64,000 nt of DNA from Euptelea pleiosperma. Taxonomy: Eukaryota > Streptophyta > Magnoliopsida > Ranunculales > Eupteleaceae. Both the position numbers and the translations under genes were made by a program. Below, in pieces: positions 23,561-38,491 of this stretch. Location: assembly GCA_035048495.1 (NCBI GenBank), contig CM068553.1, positions 4,643,259-4,707,258 of the forward strand. The letters are read 5' to 3'. The stretch's first letter is position 1. Each line of letters starts with the position of its first letter. A model generated the notes under the pieces. It had not been told where the DNA came from. It worked only from the letters and a program-made list of their open reading frames with translations, and ran no database searches.

Positions 23561-23851
23561 CAGTTGTCATTCTGAGGAACACTTCAAACTTTGGAGATGT
23601 TAACACACAGCAAAGTTTTTCTCGTCCTTGTAAAAAGGACCATTCGGGTTGACTTTAAAGGCCTGGTATCGGCTCTTCCCACAAGTACAAAACACTGATT
23701 ATTGGGGGAGGGAAAGGCCAAAACGGTACTCGAAAACACTTTTGTGACACCATTACACACATGGACGGTTGTGATCTGTTTACACACATGCGTGCCAACA
23801 ATGGCTTAGATTATGACACGTTGCACAAAGAGAGTAAACGTTGATGTGCAC

Positions 23852-23854
<3 letters not shown>

Positions 23855-23883
<29 letters not shown>
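23855..23883 (+). repeat. (GA)n microsatellite
   Basis: About 14 uninterrupted GA dinucleotides. Confidence 0.9.
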
Positions 23884-23887
<4 letters not shown>

Positions 23888-24411
23888 GAGGGGAATGTGT
23901 CTTCTTCCATGGAGACAAAGCTCCTTCAAGTTTGAAAATAGGAGTTCAAAGGACAAAAACCACACAACTTCCCTGGAACACTGTCCTACAAATAATGTAT
24001 TTCAAGGGGGGCATTAATAAATACAAAATTGTAGCCCACTTGGACTACAAGTACGTGAAGCATAAGCAAACAGAGTTCTAGTGCTTTGTAGCGGATTACA
24101 GGACAAAAGAAATTTCAATATCTTGTCCCACATTTAGATATGTTTTCTTTCACTTTGCATCTCAATCTGGCCTCTAAGGGAAAGACATTTGTCGCATTAC
24201 TAGGATCAATCAAGATTCAACCCTAGAAATGAAGGTCCATGTGTCCGATTTCGTACCCTTTCTTATCAGGGGACCCGTCGTCCCGATAAGAATGCGAAGG
24301 ACCTTGCCAGATGTAACTCCAAATGCAAACTTAAACCACTACATTAACAAATTTCGACGAACATTTACCTGACAAATTCTAGGGTTTTGATTGTATACTC
24401 TCAATCATATA

Positions 24412-24701
24412 ATATAGGGTATTTTAGTAACACCCCCTAAAATTTGAAAGTATTTAGTAATACCCCCTTATACTTTCATATTTTAAGAATACCCCCTTAG
24501 TACACGTTGATGCGCCTGTTAATGCACCTATAAACATACATACCTTAATATTGCAAGTACAACGCTAACGACGTGTGATTCAAGTCTGTTTCAACCAGTC
24601 TTAAACTAGTTCAAGGGCGGCAATCTTAAAGTTTGAAAATATAGAGGAGTAATACTAATTACTTTCAAATTTTAGGGGGGTGTTACTAAAATACCTATAT
24701 T
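24412..24701. mobile_element. Foldback MITE, family D copy 1
   Basis: The left end ATATAGGGTATTTTAGTAAC and the right end GTTACTAAAATACCTATAT form a terminal inverted repeat of about 40 bp that continues as CACCCCCTAAAATTTGAAAG. It is about 290 bp long and non-coding. TATA lies at both flanks, so the exact target duplication is ambiguous. A relative lies at 44517-44760. Confidence 0.75.
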
Positions 24702-25884
24702 ATAAGATCAAACCCTCGGAGCTGCCCGTGCACGTGCGCGTGCGTGCTGGCTGGATCCGTCTGGAAAGTGGTCAACCATGTAACACTAGTGCACAGTCTC
24801 CATTACTCATAATGAAGGCCAAAACCCTGGAAATTTCCTAGGGTTTTCACAACTGCATCTAAGGTGGCAAACCTAATAAACAAGATTATTTGAGCTAATC
24901 CATCTAAAAGTAGAGCTATAAAACCATGTGTGAGCTACCATTTCAATTTGTTCCTTAGTTTTTTCTTGGATGGGGCTCAAAATAAACTTTGGGCTTTAAA
25001 ATAATATTATATACATATTGGTTGGACTTGTACATGTGGAGTCCATATTATCTTAAGCAAAAGGAACATGGTGGTATGCTTTTAATATATTTACTAAACT
25101 ATTGTCCTTATCTCTAAATACAATATTTAATTTAAGAGCCACCCCGTAAAACGACACTTGTTAGTGTGAAGGGGGGTGTAATTAATTGATTTTTTTTTTC
25201 TTGGAAGAAATTAAAAAGCCTGACGAGTCCTTGAAAAAAAACAAGAGGGTCTCTCTCAAAAGAAACACCAGAAGACTTTTGAGGGGGTCGGTCTTGTTTC
25301 AAATTCAAAGAAGTGGGTGGGACCCAAACAGGTTCATTGTAGGGACTTCTGGGGTGTTGATGAACTTTTATGTAAAGCTTACACAAAAGAGGAAAGGGGC
25401 CCACATATGTGGACCATCCAATTTAATGGCCACCTCTTTAGAAACATTGGATCATTGAGATTTTGAGGTTTCAATACATTGATTGAAAGGGTTTCAATTT
25501 TCAATTATGCCTACCTACTATGATGGGGGATGGAACAAATCAGTGTGAGTTGACACGTATCCTTCAATTATTTACTCACGATGAGGGATCAAAGTTTGAT
25601 CAACTCCAACGGCTATGAATGCTATGGATGGGATATGAGCCCATGTTAAAAAAAATGCTCAAATCCAACGGCTATGAATCAGCAATTGGGCTGATCTTTG
25701 GTGTGCAGGTCCAACAGGAGAGGGGCCAACCATTCATCGGGTCATTGGACCGAAAGAGTGCCATGTGGCATTTTGGTGGATGTATCAAACTTTTTAACCG
25801 AACGTCTGTATCACAGATTACTTCTCCAGCACCACCCCACCCTGGTGGTGTTGCATGGTCTCGGTCCTGGGACCCATTGGTAGG
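24702..25884. other. Spacer, repeats only
   Basis: No gene was recognised. Fragments near 25600-25720 (CAACGGCTATGAAT occurring twice, GGCTGATCTTTGGTGTGCAGGT) resemble the core of family B. Confidence 0.4.
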
Positions 25885-26263
25885 GAGTCAAACTTGCCTG
25901 ACTGGTGGTCAGTGACCGTCTCTCACAATATGAGCCACATGGCACATTTTTAAAGGACACTGACCCATGGATGTTTGCCCAATCCCTAGGTGGACGTAGA
26001 AAACAAAAAATTAACCTGATTAGTGATTTCTAAGCATTGGATTGGAGTCATTTTCATGGGTTGATTTTAGCTGTAGGAATTTGAGCATTATTTGGGATAC
26101 AAGATCGAAAGGCTTGAAATGACTAATCAGACTGATTTTTAGTTTTTAGGTCCACCTAGGGATTGGCCTAACATCCATACGTTCAGTGTCCTCTAAAAAC
26201 GTGCCACGTTGCTCTCATATTGTGGGCATTCACGGCTTCCTAGAGGTCAGGCAAGTTTTACTC
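25885..26263. mobile_element. Foldback MITE, family B copy 4
   Basis: GAGTCAAACTTGCCTGAC on the left is mirrored by GTCAGGCAAGTTTTACTC on the right. Inside, CACAATATGAGCCACATGGC mirrors GTGCCACGTTGCTCTCATATTGTG. GTAGGG occurs just outside both ends and may be part of the target duplication. Confidence 0.75.
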
Positions 26264-26777
26264 GTAGGGTAGGTGCCCGACTTTTCAGTTCACCCGTGAA
26301 AGGACCGGTTACATGTTGAGAAAATTTTGATCCGTGGCTTTCTAGCAGTTAATAGTTAAGTGCCATCTGTCCTGGGAAGTGGCATGTAACTGTAGTTTCT
26401 TTTTCTCTACTATGAAGGTAACTACAGTTAAGTGCCAGAACGCCATGGATAAAAAAAATAAAACTATTTGCTTGCAAGGTTTCCGGTGTGACGAAAAAGC
26501 TTTGACACAGCTTTTCAAAGAAAAACATATTCCGCAGGCCACGCCCCTTAGCCTGACCCAGCAAGTAGTTTACCAAAAACAGAGCTACGCCTGCAACAAA
26601 AAACCTTGACACGCAGTCAAGTCTGAAAAATGGTGAATTTTGAACCATGGAATGTGCAAGATGGTGCAGAAGTGAGATGAGGGTACAATATATATTAACA
26701 GGCCATGAGGGCCCCACTAAAATTACACCTTAAATCAATAGGAACAAATATTTCATTATATCTACACTCTCTTCAAG
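26264..26777. other. 3' flank of the BRM gene
   Basis: Contains the probable 3' UTR of the BRAHMA gene on the minus strand. No separate gene was seen. Confidence 0.4.
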
Positions 26778-29700
26778 TCATAAATGGCTTGGCCTTCTTT
26801 TACCAGTATCTGTCCTCATTCTCTTTACAGGCTTTGCCCAACCCAAGCTCCCACTACCACTACCACTACCACCACCACCACCACCACCACCATTACCACC
26901 ATTAGCCTGTTGAGTCGGCTGGTGGGCCCACCCGTGCTGATGGGTGGCCTGCTTACTCAATCTCACTTCCCTCTGGGCTGGAAAAGGACCCAGACCTGGA
27001 CCCCTGACACTGCGACTCACACTAGGAGGAGACACAGGACCATTCCTAGGCTTCGCCGACTTATCCCTGTCTTTCCTCTTCTTCTTGCATATGACCAGTT
27101 CCCCTGGGTGAGTAAGCAATGGTGCCTCATCCGGCTGACCCTGCTCCCGTCCACTACTGCTCGCCAGCCTGGATTCCTTCTGCAACTTGGGCATGTGACC
27201 TCTGGTCCTTATCTCTTCATCAGTAGAGATAGGGCCACGTGGCAAAACCTTTGGGGGAGGACTCACCTCAGGTCCTACCTCGTTGATCAGCTTATGACGC
27301 TTGCTTTGACTGACAGCAGCCTGTTTCAGGGACGAGGCAGAGGTAGCTCCAGCACCAGAAAATAAAACTGCATTCCTTACTTCTCGGAGATCTGTGTCTG
27401 GGAATGCAATCTTCATTATATCAAAAAAGAGTTCATGTACTTTTCTCGCTTCAGATCTCACCTGTGCATTAAAAACCAAGCAGTTCTTTGAGATTCTTGC
27501 CTTGACTTGATAAGATAGGGAGAAAAGGGAATCTAACCCTCATCATACCAATTCACTAGATCATGGGATGAAAAGAGTGTCACAAATTTTTATTTCTTCC
27601 TGTATGTTGGAAAGAATAGCACAAACAACATAAAATAAAACTGCAGCATGTTTAAGGTCGAATACTTGGCACAGAAAATCGGGATATTTCCATTTTTGTT
27701 TTATAGGTATGCCTGTTTTTTTTTTAAAGAGATCAGTAACTCGGTGAAGGCGGGTTTCGAACCCACAAACTTTACCAACTGAGCAAGCTGGCACCTTCCA
27801 GCATCTGAAACTAAGGATATGAGACTCTCAAGAATGACGATTTAAGATATGGGAATGTTGGTCAGTTCTGAGAGGTAACTAGGAAATCTCACATTAGAGG
27901 AAGCAAGGCATTATGCAATAGCTTGTAACTAAGAAGCACCAGCAGTCATACCTCATACGAAAAGCCAAAATACTGTGCAACATTTTTCAACATCGACTGC
28001 ACATCCGCAACAAAGTCCATCACCCCATTATACTCTAATCTATCCACACGCTGATCAATCCTCCATAGATTCAAGAGATTACTCCCGGCCGTACCAGTCA
28101 TATAGCTGGAGTTCTCACTCCTCTTCCAAAAATCCGTCAACAAGGGAACAATTTGATGACCATCCTTATCTATCCTTTTCTGAAGCTTGCTGATTACATT
28201 CTTGCACTGCAAATAAGAATGATTGTTTTTCAGGTATTTGAACAGTTACAATTCATTCAAGAAATTATAGTTTTTCAGGTATTTGAACAAATTAATCTCA
28301 GTAAAATGTTGGAAGTATCGATACAAAGTATCATTATGCATGTATTGACATATCATATCCAACTGATACACTGGTGTTGGTATCAGCATGTGTTCGGTGA
28401 AGGGACATATGTATTCAATTGAGTGATTTGACTTTATGCCTACGCAGGCTGCATGGTCACGAGAACTGAGTGGCAATCCCAGGGCAGCTGCAGGAAAATA
28501 GTCCGTAATGCATTTCTCCAGTCATTACGAAGAGAAGAGAACAGTTAACAAATGACAATCTTACCCAAACGAAGATGCATAATCTAAGAGAGATTAAGTT
28601 CTAATCAGAATGTTCCATATTAGACATTATCTAACCAATGAATCTGCATGTTCATTGGCACTTTAGAGTATGAACTCACCAAAAAGATAGGCCAAGGAAT
28701 CACCAATGTACCAACAACCCGCCTTTATAGAACCCCAAAATGCAATTTTCCATGGAATCTTCTAATTCGGCGAAATACTGCTGTTCCTGTGAGAATCAGT
28801 ACTCCCACAATATTTCGGTGTGACACTACCAGATTTCCATTGTTCGTTCTTTCCTTATTTGCAGAATATAAATTAACATTTTTAATAGATTCTGAGGTAC
28901 CTTTCCCACTTCGTAGTTTCTCTGTGGCAAATATAACATACATCTGTATATTTTAAAGCCTGTATGTATATGATACAACTCATAAGATATCCAATTATAG
29001 GTTGGTCTAGTCAAACACGTCGATCATAAGCCAATTATACAATCCACTATGATTATTATTATATAAAAAGAAATTCACATTATTTGAAATATGGTGCCTC
29101 TATGTTGTATGTGTTCTTCTAATTGGGTGCAGTACTGTAGTCACTGTAAGATTCCAATACTCCACCAGATTCAGATGAACCACTACCACATTCCTTCTGG
29201 AAATCCGGCATGTACTGGTGCACAGGAACCCACCTAGATGTCGACATGGATACTTCACCTGTTTAGAAGAATCCATGCAACATAGCTAGAAACCAATCTA
29301 TACAAACATAGCTGGAATAGCTTATTATTATTTAACTATAATTTAAGGGGGAAAAATAAATGAATAGAAATTTTTAAGGAACAGTGGCCCCCACCAGCAT
29401 ATCCATCTGAGGTGCATGCCTCTGACACAAGGCGTTAATAAGGGTGTAAAAGGCGTGAGACATAAGCCTTTTCTAAAGCCTCGGTGGATGAGCGTATGCC
29501 TCACATACTTTTAGGCTTTTTTAATAAGCCTCGGAAATTTTGGTAAAGCTTAACCCCAAAGCAAGCCTCAAACGCATTCTAAAACACTGTATACACATGG
29601 TTCAAAGGATCGGGCAATCTCGAGTTAAATTATATTTATTCAAGTGTAACCCTTAAACTTAATGTAGTTTAACTATATGAAAGAAGCATGAAATTACATA

Positions 29701-32700
29701 AAAAATGATTTTACCGAAGAACAACTTCGCATACAACCCAAGGAACATTTGACCTTAATTTCAATCCCTACAATTTTTTTACATGAAAACCCTTAATTGG
29801 GTTGTCGTCTTTCACCTAGGAACCTCATAAACACAAAGAAAGTGAAAAACTGAGGACAGAAATGTTTTAAATACTTCTCATCTGTTTTAAAGTTTCAATC
29901 CTGAACAGTAAAATTCACCAAAATATTGTAGTTTATTGTAAGTAAACTACAATCAGCCAAGTAATAAATATATAAATTTCGTCAAATTCGGCTTATTTTA
30001 ATACCTTGGGAAGGAATTTATGACGTAGCAGCAGTGTGCCCAGACTTGGTGCACCCTACTACACCATCTGCATCAACAGAGCTCAAACTTGCAAAATTTT
30101 GTGCAGGGAGGCATTGCCCAAGCATTTTCAGCCAGTGATGTGCTTAGCTGGATATAAGCCATGGTCATGAGCAAGGATTAAAATATCGGTTTCGACCTAC
30201 ATTTCGGCCAAGGTCGAAACCAAAATTTCAAAAGAAATTTCGAAATTTCCTTAAAATTTTGGAAAAAAAATAAGGTAAGTTAATGTTTAGATTAGACAAA
30301 ATCCCTTATTTATAGGAATAAAATCTAATCTCTCTTTATAATCTCTTAGATAAGAATATATTAATTTGTGCCTTAATTATAGAAAAAAAATGTATAATTA
30401 TCTATTTTCCAACCTAAATAGAATAACTATCCAAAATTTCAGAATTTATTGTATTTCGGTTCCGGGCTCCAAAATTTCGGCCACTTCGGTGAAATTTAAA
30501 ACCTCGGTCATGACTGGGCTTTGGCAACTGGCTCAGCCAGTTAACAATCCTACTTAAAACACTAAAATTAGGAACAGGTTCCAAGGACAACCTTTTTTGA
30601 CAACCAAATTTCCACACCTCTTCTCAGGTGTGGATTCCAAGAATCCAACGGTGGTTGATTGTGCTGAGCAGGCATTCACTTTTGCCAAAGCAAAACCACC
30701 GTTGGATTCTCAGATCAACACCCAAGAAGAGGTTTGGAAATTTGGTTGTCAAAAAAGGTTGTGCGCAGATCCCGACCCAAAAAATTATGTGCCAAAAAAG
30801 GAAAAGAATAAAACAATGCAAACGCAGAACAACAATGGATGTACTGACACAAATGCATACACATACACTGCATTTTCTAACTGCGCGCGCACAAGCACGC
30901 ATATATATGGGCTGGATAAAGTTAATAATGTTATTCGACTTATAAAATGACACACGGTCATGGGACCACATGCAGATGTGTTAAGGGTTGATTTTTGGTG
31001 ATGATGATCTCCTTGCCATGGAGATCGTCCTCACCAAAAATCAACAATTTCTAAAACTTCTAACCCTATCAAATATGAACCTAAATTTAAGGGTGAAATT
31101 GAACGTTCCAAAAATTTTCAACTTGCAATCCACTTTTCATAAGGCTACAAATGTTGGAATGGGCTGATTTTTTGTAAGGTTGATATCCATATTGAGGAGA
31201 ATATCATCACAAAAAATCAGCCCTTAACTCATCTGTATGTGGGTCCCACGTCCATTAGTCATTATATTAGTCACAAAAGCATGAGTCAACGTGTGTATAT
31301 GTGTGCGTGTATATATATCAAATGGAAAATGGAATTAACTCATATGATACTATATGTAACAATTAACGGCACTTTCAGCGTTTTTTGCCTTTTAGTCATG
31401 GATACAACATGTCGACACATCCTGACAGGCAAGTCACCATTCAGTCTAATGATTTCTATAATAAAGAAGGCTGGTGTGTTCCATCCTTCAGACATGTTCA
31501 AACCTTCGTACATAAATTTATGAAGTTGTTATTTGTTAAACACAACTACAGTGTTTGATGTTATAAATCTAGTTATAATTATTATGTTATCAGATAGCTC
31601 TATGGTGTATGGAAATGGTTTCTTTTACTTTTCATTTATTTACTTATTTTTTAAAATTTTACTTACATAAAAATAAAACAATTTTTTTTTGATAGGTAAA
31701 CATTTATTATTCCCGCCTAACACCTAACCCCCCCTAAGGTAAGAACGGGACCAAACCCTGGTCTTTGGGAATTACCGCCCAAAGACTCGATCCCAGGTCT
31801 TTGGGTACAACCCCCCACAGCCTGACCAACTCAGCTGTTGGACGCTTCTTATATAATATGTGAGCAGATGAGTCTGCATTTCAAACTTCTTGAAGGCACT
31901 GTGTCAAGCACCTCATATCCATGTCGAACAACGACACGTGTCTGTGTCATTATTACAAACACTTCTATCATATGAAATATAATTAAGTACATTATTAAAC
32001 AACATATTGCACTATTACATACAAATAAATGGGTAGATATCACAGAAATTGATATATAGATGCATTATGTGACTGAGTTGCTTCATACTGTTTTCCATAC
32101 TAAATCCTTCCCCAGAAATTACCGTCCAAATGAACAGATTGTCATTTTCCTCATGCACACCAACAGCAAGGGATGTAGATCTAGACATTTGGGGATCGCA
32201 AAGCACAGATGTAGGAAGACAAATAACAGCACTGACAGTGTATAATGAAAGAACTGTCTTTATCTATCATGAAACAGAACACATTTTAAGCCCTTGTGAC
32301 TGTTGGAAAAGAATCTCTTCTTTACCAGATTATTAGCAAACAAAGGAATCAAACCTTCTCCAGTTACTTCAAAATCAAGACCTACACAATCATAAAGAGA
32401 TATTATCAGTTCGAAGATGCATACCTTTCTTTGAAGAATATCAGACATCTTTGTGCCTGAGTAGATGGGCCCACTTGTGTTCATAGCTTTACCATCCCAA
32501 CATTCTCTAGAATGTTCTGTGGTGTCCTCCACAGGCACTGGCAAGCAATTCAATCTACTTGGCTTTGGCATAACATGCGATTTCGAAGAATTTGTCCCCC
32601 TCCTTGATTGTAAATTCCGCCTATTTTTCATAACTGAATCACTCGGATCATGCTTAACAGCAACAGGCTCCCCGAACGCTTCTAGTTCAGGATCAGTCCT

Positions 32701-35700
32701 TAAATGCACTTCATAGTCATTGTCCGCTTGCAAGGCCAACTGAGATGAATTCCCGTGCAGGAGAGAAGACTTTTCACTGCCAGGTTTATCTTCAAGCCTT
32801 TCCGATGTGTGTCGGGGGCGAATCCTTATGCTACGCTTCCGTTTTATTTTTGGTTGCAAAACTTGTTCATCTTCACCATCATCACGGTCATGAATCCAAC
32901 TTCCAGATTGTTGAAGGTCCACATGGGAATCACCTGACACAGCAATTTCTCCTTCCTCCAGTTCATCTGGCTGGCAAACACTTGAAAAAAGATAAATGAG
33001 CAGAAAACACAAGTTGACTAATCCCATAATAGCATAAATGCAGAAAACATAGCGTCAATGTAAAGATAGAATTCATACCAGCCTTTTTGATAGAGAACCT
33101 GGCCTAGCATCTAACGCAGAAAGAGATCCAAACTTCTGGGAAGATATGGAAGGAGACACCATCGGCACCAATCTTCGACTCTCTGAGGAAGATCCTGAGG
33201 AACCACCTTCCTCAAATATATGACAGCTTTTGGTGCCTTCCGATGCACGGGGGTACTCATAACCACCATCACAAACCAGGCCCTCCTCTTCTGATTGGTC
33301 CTTATTAATTGGTGGTGCACCAACCGCACCACTAAATTCTTCATCTTCAAACTCCCCAATTTCTCCCTCTTCTTCATGCAAAGAATACCCATTCCTCTCT
33401 TCTGAACTTGCTTCAGAAAATTCCCCATTTTCATCATCCAACTCCCTGTAAATAGGAGATTTTTTGATACTCGATGAGCCCTTTGGTCTCCCCCTTTTCC
33501 TCTCGGTTTTAGCAGGCGACAAATCTGGAGGGATTTCACTGGATTCCATGCCAATATTGCCAACTAAAGTGTTCTTTGATGGCTTCTTAGATAACTTAGC
33601 AATAGTAGCATTTACTTCCCTAGAACTGACTCGAAGCCACTTAGGAACCTGGTCGTACCTTGTCGTTTCCTCAATCCAATCCAAGTCTTCATCCATTTGA
33701 TCAAACAGTTCAACTTCTTCTTTACTCCGAGCAATCATGCGATTCACCTCCTGCAGTGAGGGAACATCATGCATGGTTTCTTGATACCTCTCGTCATCAT
33801 GCAATAACGTCTCTAAAGTCAAGCGCCTCTCTTCATGGGTTGTCCGCTGATCAAAACGGCCAGCATTTATAACTTCATCCGCCATGTCAATCTTATATTG
33901 TTGAATATTATTGCGTATAAGGCTCTCAATGGATCCAATATAGCGATCTTTACCAGCAAGATCATCCTCTAAATCAACCGAACCTCCACTCCTCAATTCA
34001 TCCTCTTTCTGATGGCAAGAGATTTTGTCAACAACTGCTTCCATATAGATGACCTTAACTTCTCTCTTCTGTCCAATACGATGGGCCCTAGCCACTGCTT
34101 GTTCTTCATTTTTAGGATTTGGATCAGGATCATAGATGACAACTGTATCTGCAGACTGAAGATTAAGACCTCTTCCAGCAGCACGGATACTCAGCAAAAA
34201 GATAAAGCAATCAGAACCAGCGCTGTTGAAGTCTACAATTGCTGATTCACGGTCTTCTAAGCTAGTAGTCCCATCAATTCGTCGATAGACAAGCCGCCTC
34301 CATTGCAAGTACTCCTCCAATATATCAAGAAGCTTTGTCATGGTACTAAAGAGCAGTACGCGGTGTCCTGTTCTCTGAAGTTTTATGAGAATTCTATCTA
34401 GGATCCAAAGTTTTCCACAAGATCTTACAATGAAATCCTTGGAATAGTCATTGAAATAAGGGTAATTAAGCAAAGGATGATTGCAAACTTTGCGGAGCTC
34501 CATACATCTATTGTTGAGAGTCTTATATATCTTAGCCTGGTAAATTGGATTTTTTTGAACCCTCCGCAACTCATCCTCCGGATCAACCCTAATGGTACCA
34601 GTTGACTTAATCCAATCATATATGGCACCTTGAATAGCTGACATTTTACATTTCAAAACAATGGAGACCTGCAACACGGAATAATTTTTAGTTATCAACC
34701 AAACACAAGGACCTAATCACCAGGAAATGCAGAACTAGCATACCTTGCGTGGGAGTGACCCTTCCACATCTTCAACGCGGCGTCTGAGCATAAAAGGCTC
34801 CAGAATTTGATGAAGTCTGTGGATAATGATCACCTTCTTTTCAGTCTCAAGCCAGTCATCCTCAGCATCATGTGAAGGGCCATCCTTTTGAAAGGGCTTT
34901 GAGAACCAATCATGAAAAGCTTTGCGGTTATCAAATACTTCTGGAAGAAGTAAATTTAATAACGACCAAAGCTCTTTCAGATCATTCTGCAGAAAATAAT
35001 GAATCCATGTTTAACTCAACCATCAATAACCAATAAATTTAAGATTGTTTGGTACAGAACCCAAAACAATAGCAAGCAAGAAAAATATTCAAGAATAAAA
35101 TAAAATATAATTTAGTATTAAGGAACGTACCAAAAATATTTAACATTAAGAAGCAGAAACTATAAGAGTTTTATGCTCAAGAAATTTAGCATTAGTCATA
35201 TGCTTTCTCCTGTTACCACTCTCGTAAGATTTGCAGGTGGTCATCTCCAAGAATCCTTGTTCCAGAGTTCAATTCTTGGAATGCACCCATTTATCAAGTC
35301 TACCACCAAAATAATATATATTTTACAGATAATGAAGTCAATGGACTTAGAAGCAACTAAAAACAAATATTCAACTGGAGAAACAGATTTATTTTAAGTC
35401 TTACGTATCTTTGTTCCAAAAATGCCCTCGACTCCCTTAAAACCAGTTCCCACTCTCCCAATTTATTAGCACACATTCTTTCCTCACTATTTTTATACAA
35501 ACAACAGAGATTTAAACTATTTACCCACATTTCTCTCTGTAAAACATGTTTCCTAAATCAAGGAAACAACTCTCTCTCCCAAAACCGTATCTCTTCTCTC
35601 CAAAGTCCAAACCGTCTCTCCATACTATTTCCTAATCAAGTTAACCACTCTCTCTCTCCCAAAACCGTATCACTTCACTCCGAACCATCTCTCCATTAAA

Positions 35701-38458
35701 CAATTCTGCTCAATTTGCACATATAGTAGAAGAAGAAGATAGGAGGAGAAAGGAAAGAAAGGAGGAAGCACACATCAGTCTCTTTGGGGTATGTGACCTC
35801 AAACCTATTGATTATTGATAAAATACTACAGATCATTTTATATGTAAAACAGAGCAACTTCCCTACAACTCTACAAGGACTTCAAATCGGTTGAGTAAAA
35901 GATAGTTTTTCTACTTCACAATCAAACAAACACTTCAACTTAGATGAATAATAAAAATTAGATATATAGATAGACAACCATTTCAGTATATAAATTTATT
36001 TTCAGTCATGTGCACTGCAGTGCCATCCACTAGTACATAAAAATCAGATATTGAGAACCAAGTAAGTTTTACGACATAGAGAACAACAAACAATGAGTTC
36101 CATTTACAAGCAAGACACTATAAAAAGAACCACACCTATGAACGGAATGAAGCAACTTTTTTATTTTCAAAATAACATGTATAGTTCCAATACTAACTAA
36201 AACCCAATGTTACTGCTATAAATCCACTAGTAGCCAGTTTTTCATCTACATATTAGTAATCTAAAAATTGAATTGAGAGCCTGCCTTGACCAAAATCACA
36301 GTCATGGGTATGCAACACCCACTACATGTAACAAACAACCTAAACAATCACAATCAGATAGAAGGGAAAACGAGCAAGATAAATCCAAAAAACTGCAAGA
36401 ATGGATCCCTCTCGTAGACTATAAATCTAGAGTCATTTTTTGAGATTCTTAAAGTCTTCACATACTAAACTTGCCTATCAATAAAAAAAAGTCTTCACAT
36501 ACTAAACTCAAATACGTATTAGAATAGATAAAAATGGAAAATAGTTAGCGTACTTAGGACTGGATACAACAAAGAATAAACCAGCATTTTTCATCCAAGG
36601 ATAAACAAGCCTTTCATATGAACAGAGTTAACAGACCTGTAATGGTGTCCCGGTAAGAAGCAGACGTCTCTGGCAACGATACCTATCAAGGTCACGTGCA
36701 AGAACTGATTCCCTATCCTTCATTCGTTGTGCTTCATCAATTATGATATACTTCCAATCAACTTTTGATAGCTTTGAACGATCGTACATGATGAACTCAT
36801 ATGTTGTAACAAGCACATTAAACTTCAAGGCGCAGACCTCCTAGAGAACGAGTACCAGCATAGGACAGATCAGCAAAATAACAGAATTCAACATATCAAC
36901 AAAAGAAACAAAGTGTGCATCTTACTTGAGAAAATAACTTCGATCGCTGATCCTTTCCACCAACATAATAGATGCATGACACAGATGGCAGCCAATTATG
37001 CAATTCACTCTGAAAAATAAAGATGTTAGAGAGAAGTGAAAAAGGCCAAATATATCAAGTTCTTATCTACGGAAGGAAGTATCTGACCTTCCAGTTAACC
37101 AGAACAGCATTTGGAACAATAATAAGATGTGGACCATAGTTTCCTTTGAACTCCATCAAATACGCAATTAATGCCATTACCTGTTTGGGAGAAAAACAAT
37201 CAACAGAACATTTTATCAGTTAGGTTTGCCTAGTTTCTAGATATCAACAATTCAAAGTAATTGAGCCCATCAACTAGCCTCTCAATAACCATGCAAAGAC
37301 AAGCCTAAACAATGCCACAATGTAGTCATTCTATACGAACTACGAAGACATTAAAGAACTGTTGAGTTGCTCACAAGCCAAAATGATAATAGAGAAAAAG
37401 AAAAGATAAAGAAAAAGAAATAGAAAACAAAAGGATGGAAGAAAAGATCAATGCAGTTGCTCAAACACTGAATATAATAGGAAATAACCTGTACAGTCTT
37501 CCCAAGGCCCATCTCATCTGCCAAAATCCCATTTAACTTATTGTTATATAAAGAAAGCATCCATTGCAACCCAACCTGATAAAAGGAACAGAATAGTTAA
37601 TTTGACATACTTGTTGCAACAGAAGACAGGGTAAAAGACAAACAGAAAATAGAAAATTTAGTGATCGCAACCTACAAGCTGATAGTCTCGTAAAGTTCCA
37701 CACCGTAACATTGAGGGTTGCCTTATAACCTTCTCATTCACAGCATGTGCTAGATTATAATACCTGGTGACAATAATGAGGATTGGTAAATAAACATCTT
37801 GAAAATTAGTACAGTGAAGCATATGGAAAAAGCATGTTTTGTGCAAAGACAATACATAACTTCGTAAACATTCTGACAGTATAATCAACTGCAAATGCAA
37901 ACTAGTACAAGTGAACGCCTACTGCATCAATCAGAGGAATCATTCACTAATGGCAAGCACAATGAGCTTCAATCTCACCATACCAAATTAATCAGTGTAT
38001 ATTTAGAAGATCAATAACAAATTTTAATGGTAACTAAGAATCTATAATATAAACAAAAAGGATTGGACATAGGATCCCAAAATACAACTGACCAATTCCT
38101 TATAGAAAACAGGCAATCACATTGGCGCTCTTTAAGATATGGTTGAACAATATGTTTAATCCGTTCTTGATTCCTACTACATAATAGAAAATTATTGATG
38201 CATTTCAATGTTAATAATAGACTTACTTGTTAACAGATGAACTCTCCTTCGGTGCATTCATTTCAGAGAAATGGTTCCTTATCGTCACTTCCTCTCCAGC
38301 ACAAGCTGCTGCTGCCTTAACTTCTTCTTCAGAGAGACCCTGTTTGTTAAAAAATAATATGAAACTACCTTAAGATTTAAAGAAAATGAAAAGGAAATTA
38401 AGGAGTGAGGAAAAACCTGAAAAGAAATTGAATACTCAAATCAAGCATACCTGAGACC

Positions 38459-38491
<33 letters not shown>

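Larger units (their letters stand above)
28207..32424 (-). other. BRM intron 12 (4.2 kb)
   Basis: The largest BRM intron, before the bromodomain exons. It holds a SINE (31682-31846), two foldback elements (30587-30762, 30957-31252), a degenerate TTTCGG-rich repeat (30170-30510) and a GCCTCGG-type repeat (29400-29590). From 28510 to 29400 nothing recognisable was seen. Confidence 0.8.

Noticed and set aside
26784..27365. 193-codon plus-strand frame with a Thr run
   Set aside because: It is antisense to the last BRM exon, whose frame is conserved and ends in the family C-terminus.
27716..27795. Possible tRNA gene
   Set aside because: A and B boxes are present but no acceptor stem or anticodon arm can be formed, and an A tail follows.
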